Shown here in pieces: positions 14,896-17,742 of a stretch of DNA of 17,742 nt (within the stretch, counting starts at the first letter, position 1; every line of letters starts with the position of its first letter). The position numbers and the translations under genes were made by a program. Source of the DNA: an uncultured Oscillospiraceae bacterium. GTDB taxonomy: Bacteria > Bacillota > Clostridia > UBA1212 > SIG427. A model generated the notes under the pieces. It did not search any database and was not told the DNA's origin. It saw nothing but the letters and a program-made list of their open reading frames with translations. The stretch lies in the NCBI GenBank assembly GCA_902465325.1, contig CABQMV010000026.1, forward strand, positions 1 to 17,742. Reading direction: 5' to 3'.

Positions 14896-15312
14896 TCATG
14901 AGTCTAATGGAATCTCCTGATAGGCAAAGGGCAACAGATCCCGGATAGAAACCTTAATCATTTTTCCCGTATCATCATTTAAAATCACTTTTATATCAGG
15001 CGCATACTCAAACAGCATCTGGCGGCAGTTTCCGCAGGGAGCCACCAGATGATTCTGCGCTTTTTCATGGACAGCCACAATGGTATCAAAAGCTTTTTCT
15101 CCGGCAGAAATGGCAGCGCCCATGGCAATATATTCCGCACAGGAGCCGTGAATCCCGTCACAGTTTACTCCGGAATAGGACTTTCCGCTCTGACAGCGCA
15201 CGGTAGCGCCTACCGTATGGTAATAAACTCCATCGTCAAAATTCCGTTCCAGCGTCTCTAAAGCCTTCTCAATTAGTTCCGTATCCTCTTGCGTTATCTC
15301 ATAAAAGGTCAC
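14896..15312 (-). CDS. Cytidine-deaminase-like zinc enzyme, atypical active site
   Basis: A 138-aa member of the CDA fold. Zinc site: SCAEYIAMG (residues about 57-65; Cys ligand plus catalytic Glu) and PCGNCRQ (about 92-98; two Cys ligands), the Cys-Cys-Cys arrangement of tetrameric Gram-positive cytidine deaminases. However, the usual CAERTA is CAEYIA, and the N-terminal substrate part (GATVRCQSGKSYSGVNCDG) is also divergent. This looks nearer to the blasticidin-S-deaminase-like branch, so the substrate may be a modified nucleoside rather than cytidine. The start is GTG at 15312, with GAGGTG 8 nt upstream. It lies 12 bp after the DUF1292 gene and is the last gene before the terminator. Fold: confident; substrate: open. 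Confidence 0.85.
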   Translation of the reverse strand: MTFYEITQEDTELIEKALETLERNFDDGVYYHTVGATVRCQSGKSYSGVNCDGIHGSCAEYIAMGAAISAGEKAFDTIVAVHEKAQNHLVAPCGNCRQMLFEYAPDIKVILNDDTGKMIKVSIRDLLPFAYQEIPLDS

Positions 15313-15324
15313 AGTAAAAGCACC

Positions 15325-15618
15325 TCAGCCTTCCTCTTCTATCTCATAAGCGGCAGCCTGTTCTGCAAAAGCCGCAAGAATCTGATTACAAAGAGCCTGA
15401 TCCTCTACAAACTGCAGTGAAAGCTCCTCTCCTTCCATAGAGGTTTCCATAATAACCACCTCTACCTCGCCTTCGTCATCATCGTCATCCTCTGCCTCTT
15501 CATAAGGAGTAAAAACGGCATATGTTTTTTCCTGATAGTCCACAAAGTCAATCAGCTCAAAGTCCTCTTCTTTTCCTTCTTCGTCAGTAAGAGTAATAAT
15601 TTTTCTCTCTTCTTCCAT
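15325..15618 (-). CDS. DUF1292 (UPF0473, YrzB-like) acidic protein
   Basis: A 97-aa, very acidic protein of unknown biochemical role. Family pattern seen: ITLTDEEGKEEDFELIDFVDYQEKTYAVF (about residues 8-36), an Asp/Glu-rich loop (EAEDDDDDEGE), then VVIMETSM and a final helix. The ATG overlaps the ruvX stop by one base (TAATG). The pairing with ruvX/yrrK is the standard one in Firmicutes (yrrK-yrzB in Bacillus subtilis). The third usual partner, IreB/YrzL, is absent; rhaB stands in that place instead. Confidence 0.92.
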   Translation of the reverse strand: MEEERKIITLTDEEGKEEDFELIDFVDYQEKTYAVFTPYEEAEDDDDDEGEVEVVIMETSMEGEELSLQFVEDQALCNQILAAFAEQAAAYEIEEEG

Positions 15619-16040
15619 TATAAATCCTTTCTGATACTGTCTAAATATCCCTGTAATATAAAAGCAGCTGCCAGCATATCATTCACGCCTTTTACCCTCT
15701 GCTTAATTCCCATATCACGCATAGCCTTATCCGCCGCTGCAGTAGTTAAACGCTCATCCCATTTTACCACACGGATTCCTGGCACGCGCCGCTGCAACAA
15801 TTCAATAAAGGCATCGGTCGCCTCCACTCTGGGACCCAATGTCCCGTTCATGTTAATAGGATATCCCACCACAACCGTTTCTATCTCATACTGTCCCACT
15901 AAGGCTTTGATTTCATTCAGCGCCTTTTTAATCCCCCGTTTCGATTCAATGACACACAGAGGAGCAGCAGTCCAGCCCAACGGGTCACTGACAGCCGTTC
16001 CAATTCGGCTGTCGCCGTAGTCCAAGCCTAAAATACGCAT
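15618..16040 (-). CDS. ruvX: RuvX/YqgF-family Holliday-junction-resolvase-like nuclease
   Basis: An RNase H-fold protein of 140 aa, required for pre-16S rRNA 5' processing in some bacteria and proposed as a Holliday junction resolvase. Seen: MRILGLDYGDSRIGTAVSD (residues 1-19, first catalytic Asp7), VVVGYPINMNGTLGPR (about 56-71), VVKWDERLTT with Asp and Glu of the active site, and D-MLAAAFILQGYLD at the end. Its ATG begins one base after the rhaB stop and its stop overlaps the DUF1292 start by one base, so the three genes are probably translationally coupled. Confidence 0.95.
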   Translation of the reverse strand: MRILGLDYGDSRIGTAVSDPLGWTAAPLCVIESKRGIKKALNEIKALVGQYEIETVVVGYPINMNGTLGPRVEATDAFIELLQRRVPGIRVVKWDERLTTAAADKAMRDMGIKQRVKGVNDMLAAAFILQGYLDSIRKDL

Positions 16041-16041
16041 A

Positions 16042-17514
16042 TTATACCTTTTTCTGCAGCGCCATCAGCTTTTCATAAGCATTGTCCCAGGCCTCTGTAG
16101 CGGACGGGAAATAGTGCTCCAGAGGGAAGGAATCCCGGATCACAGCCTTGGCCTCCGCCGTATCCTTCACATCTCCCAGCGCAAGCATCTGTGCAGAAAG
16201 ATTGCCAATAGCAGTAGCCTCAATAGGACCCGCTATTACCGGACGGTTAATGGCATTAGCAGTAAATTCACTGAGAATTTTATTTTTGGTTCCGCCTCCT
16301 ACAATATTCAAGGAAGGAATCCTAAAACCTACAATTTCCTCTAATCCCTCTATGGCCTGCCGATATTTCAGCGCCAGACCCTCCATAACGCAACGCATAA
16401 TCTCGCCGTGCGTCTGGGGAACAGTCTGTCCGGTCCTATGGCAGTACTCCTGTATTTTCTCCGGCATCTTATACGGCTCAAAGAAAGCAGGATCGTCAAT
16501 ATCCACAACTGCAATAAACGGCTTTGCCTCCAATACGCTCTGATCCAGCTCTTTGAAAGAGATCTGCTCTCCTCTGGCTTCCCAGTTTCTCACACATTCA
16601 TTCTGGATCCACAGGCCCATAATGTTTTTCAACAGCCGGAAGCAATTATTGATACAGCCCTCGTTTGTATAGTTTAGCTCTCTTGTTTTGTCATTTATAA
16701 TGGGCTTCTCCAACTCAATCCCCAGCAGAGACCAGGTTCCGCTGCTTAAAAACGCGCTGCCCTTCTCTGCATAGGGAACTGATAAAGCGGCGCTTCCCGT
16801 ATCGTGCTCCGCTACAGCAATCACTGGTACCGCAGGAATGTTCAGCTCATCGCATACATTCCGCCGAATCCCTGAAAGCCTTGTCCCTGCAGGAATAATT
16901 TCCGGTAAAATAGCACCCGGAATACCCAGTTTCGCCAGCATCCCGTAGGCCCAGGTCCCTTTTGAGGGATCGTACATCTGAGAAGTACTGGTTATCGTAA
17001 ATTCACAGTATTTTTCTCCTGTCAGAAAATAATTAAACAGATCCGGCATAAAAAGCATCTTATCTGCCATTTCCAGCAAAGGAGAGTTCGCCTGGGAAAG
17101 TGCCATCAGCTGGTACAGTGTATTAAACTTCTGAAAAGCAATCCCCGTAGTGTCAAAAATCTCCTTGGCAGATAAAATACTGCAGGCCTTTTCCACCATG
17201 CCGTCGGTTCTGGTATCCCGATAGTGCACAGGATTTCCCAGCAGCTCTCCGTTCCTGCCTAAAAGTCCAAAATCCACGCCCCAGGTGTCCACTCCTACAC
17301 TGGAAATATCCCGGTGATTCCCAAAGGTCTTCTGAAGCCCTCGCTTCATTTCAAAAAACAGCCTGAGGAAATCCCAGGCAAAAGTCCCGTTTATCATAAC
17401 CGGATCGCTGTTAAACCGATGCGTCTCTTCCAGCCTCAGCTTATCTCCGTCAAAAAGTCCCAATATAGACCTTCCGCTGCTGGCGCCGTAATCAAAAGCT
17501 AAGTATTTTTTCAT
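16042..17514 (-). CDS. rhaB: Rhamnulokinase (FGGY family)
   Basis: Phosphorylates L-rhamnulose to L-rhamnulose 1-phosphate in L-rhamnose catabolism. From the ATG at 17514 it is 490 aa (MKKYLAFDYGASSGRSILG). Seen: the N-terminal phosphate 1 loop FDYGASSGR, GVDTWGVDFGLL (typical of rhamnulokinases), HYRDTRTDGM, the middle AEHDTGSAALSVP and SSGTWSLLGIE stretches, and the C-terminal adenosine-binding NIVGGGTKNKILSEFTANA. A GTG two codons earlier (17520) is an alternative start; GGTGAG fits the ATG better. An alpha-L-rhamnosidase end lies 100 bp upstream, which supports the substrate. L-fuculokinase is the main alternative, but the sequence reads as RhaB. It runs into ruvX with a 1-bp gap. Confidence 0.94.
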   Translation of the reverse strand: MKKYLAFDYGASSGRSILGLFDGDKLRLEETHRFNSDPVMINGTFAWDFLRLFFEMKRGLQKTFGNHRDISSVGVDTWGVDFGLLGRNGELLGNPVHYRDTRTDGMVEKACSILSAKEIFDTTGIAFQKFNTLYQLMALSQANSPLLEMADKMLFMPDLFNYFLTGEKYCEFTITSTSQMYDPSKGTWAYGMLAKLGIPGAILPEIIPAGTRLSGIRRNVCDELNIPAVPVIAVAEHDTGSAALSVPYAEKGSAFLSSGTWSLLGIELEKPIINDKTRELNYTNEGCINNCFRLLKNIMGLWIQNECVRNWEARGEQISFKELDQSVLEAKPFIAVVDIDDPAFFEPYKMPEKIQEYCHRTGQTVPQTHGEIMRCVMEGLALKYRQAIEGLEEIVGFRIPSLNIVGGGTKNKILSEFTANAINRPVIAGPIEATAIGNLSAQMLALGDVKDTAEAKAVIRDSFPLEHYFPSATEAWDNAYEKLMALQKKV

Positions 17515-17617
17515 ATCCACTCACCATACCCCAATTTTACTACCCCCAGAGAAGCAGACACCGCTGATTTCCTGTCCGTTTCTCTGTATGACTCTTTGTG
17601 TCAATTCTATCATAGGC
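17515..17617. other. Spacer between rhamnosidase end and rhaB
   Basis: This spacer is about 100 bp. It holds a TTGACA at 17605-17600 on the minus strand, but I found no matching -10 at a proper distance, and no terminator after the rhamnosidase stop. rhaB may therefore be read through from upstream. Confidence 0.4.
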
Positions 17618-17742
17618 TCAGAATTCTGGCAATAAAAAATAGAGAAAAGCGCCGAACATAGGGTGGTTCAGAGAATCCCTTCCCTCAAAAGTCTCCCAGA
17701 GCGTAGTAGCGCCGGACTGAACCATATAGCCAAAGGACGGAT
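17618..17742 (-). CDS. Alpha-L-rhamnosidase (GH78) C-terminal end, partial and apparently truncated
   Basis: The last 40 codons of a gene that runs off the right edge (codon frame starts at 17740, TGA at 17620-17618). The peptide PSFGYMVQSGATTLWETFEG, followed by SLNHPMFGAF, is the conserved end of the (alpha/alpha)6 barrel of GH78 rhamnosidases (pattern GATTxWE ... NHxMFG). GH78 enzymes release L-rhamnose from glycans; rhaB next door would then phosphorylate its isomer. In full proteins a helix (E-FY--L-GI) and a beta-sandwich domain of roughly 80-100 residues follow. Here the chain ends 10 residues after HPMFG with FLYFLLPEF, so the 3' end seems lost or shifted. Confidence 0.8.
   Translation of the reverse strand, partial: PSFGYMVQSGATTLWETFEGRDSLNHPMFGAFLYFLLPEF

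Noticed and set aside
15460..15500. GAT/GAC-rich tract in the DUF1292 gene as a DNA repeat
   Set aside because: It encodes the acidic loop expected in this family; frame and length are normal.
1..17742. CRISPR array, tRNA, rRNA, insertion sequence or prophage
   Set aside because: No regular direct repeats with spacers, no cloverleaf or rRNA-like stretches, and no transposase, integrase or phage proteins were seen.

Overview
The window looks like a chromosome segment from a Gram-positive, low- to mid-GC anaerobe of the Clostridia, most likely Lachnospiraceae-like. Three things suggest this: an archaeal-type AspRS joined to GatCAB under a T-box, a RuvX-DUF1292 pair, and clostridial-style AGGAGG ribosome sites with lipoprotein and lamin-tail proteins. 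Placement is by gene style only. Every gene I can support lies on the minus strand, so transcription runs from high to low coordinates. I saw no tRNA, rRNA, CRISPR array, transposase or integrase.

Right block (about 14.85-17.74 kb): the C-terminal end of an alpha-L-rhamnosidase (GH78, partial at the window edge and apparently cut short), then rhamnulokinase, RuvX/YqgF, a DUF1292 protein and an atypical cytidine-deaminase-like enzyme, closed by an intrinsic terminator. Sugar catabolism is joined to housekeeping genes with a 1-bp gap.

Middle block (about 8.6-14.75 kb): a transport and regulation region with many lesions. In transcription order it holds a lipoprotein gene with two apparent frameshifts; a lamin-tail-domain gene with a frameshift and a lost 3' part; a TetR regulator with a consensus promoter and its own palindrome; an ABC exporter gene with a large internal deletion; and an HMA-domain small protein, an ABC ATPase and an FtsX-type permease that is frameshifted at a dinucleotide tract. 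Three copies of a 16-bp palindrome, GTTAGCTnnnGCTAAC-like, lie before the HMA operon (two copies) and before the deleted exporter (one copy). They suggest a shared repressor that differs from the tetR-promoter palindrome.

Left block (1-8.63 kb): an intact co-directional operon under a T-box riboswitch: aspS2 (AspRS, probably non-discriminating), gatC, gatA, gatB, nadE, ysxC/engB and lysA (partial at the left edge). The first four genes form the indirect Asn-tRNA(Asn)/Gln-tRNA(Gln) pathway. NAD synthase, a ribosome-assembly GTPase and diaminopimelate decarboxylase follow with gaps or overlaps of at most 14 bp, so tRNA charging may control all seven.

The housekeeping genes are intact while at least five lesions cluster in 8.7-14.8 kb. 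This argues for real decay of an accessory region rather than uniform sequencing error, but raw reads would be needed to prove it.
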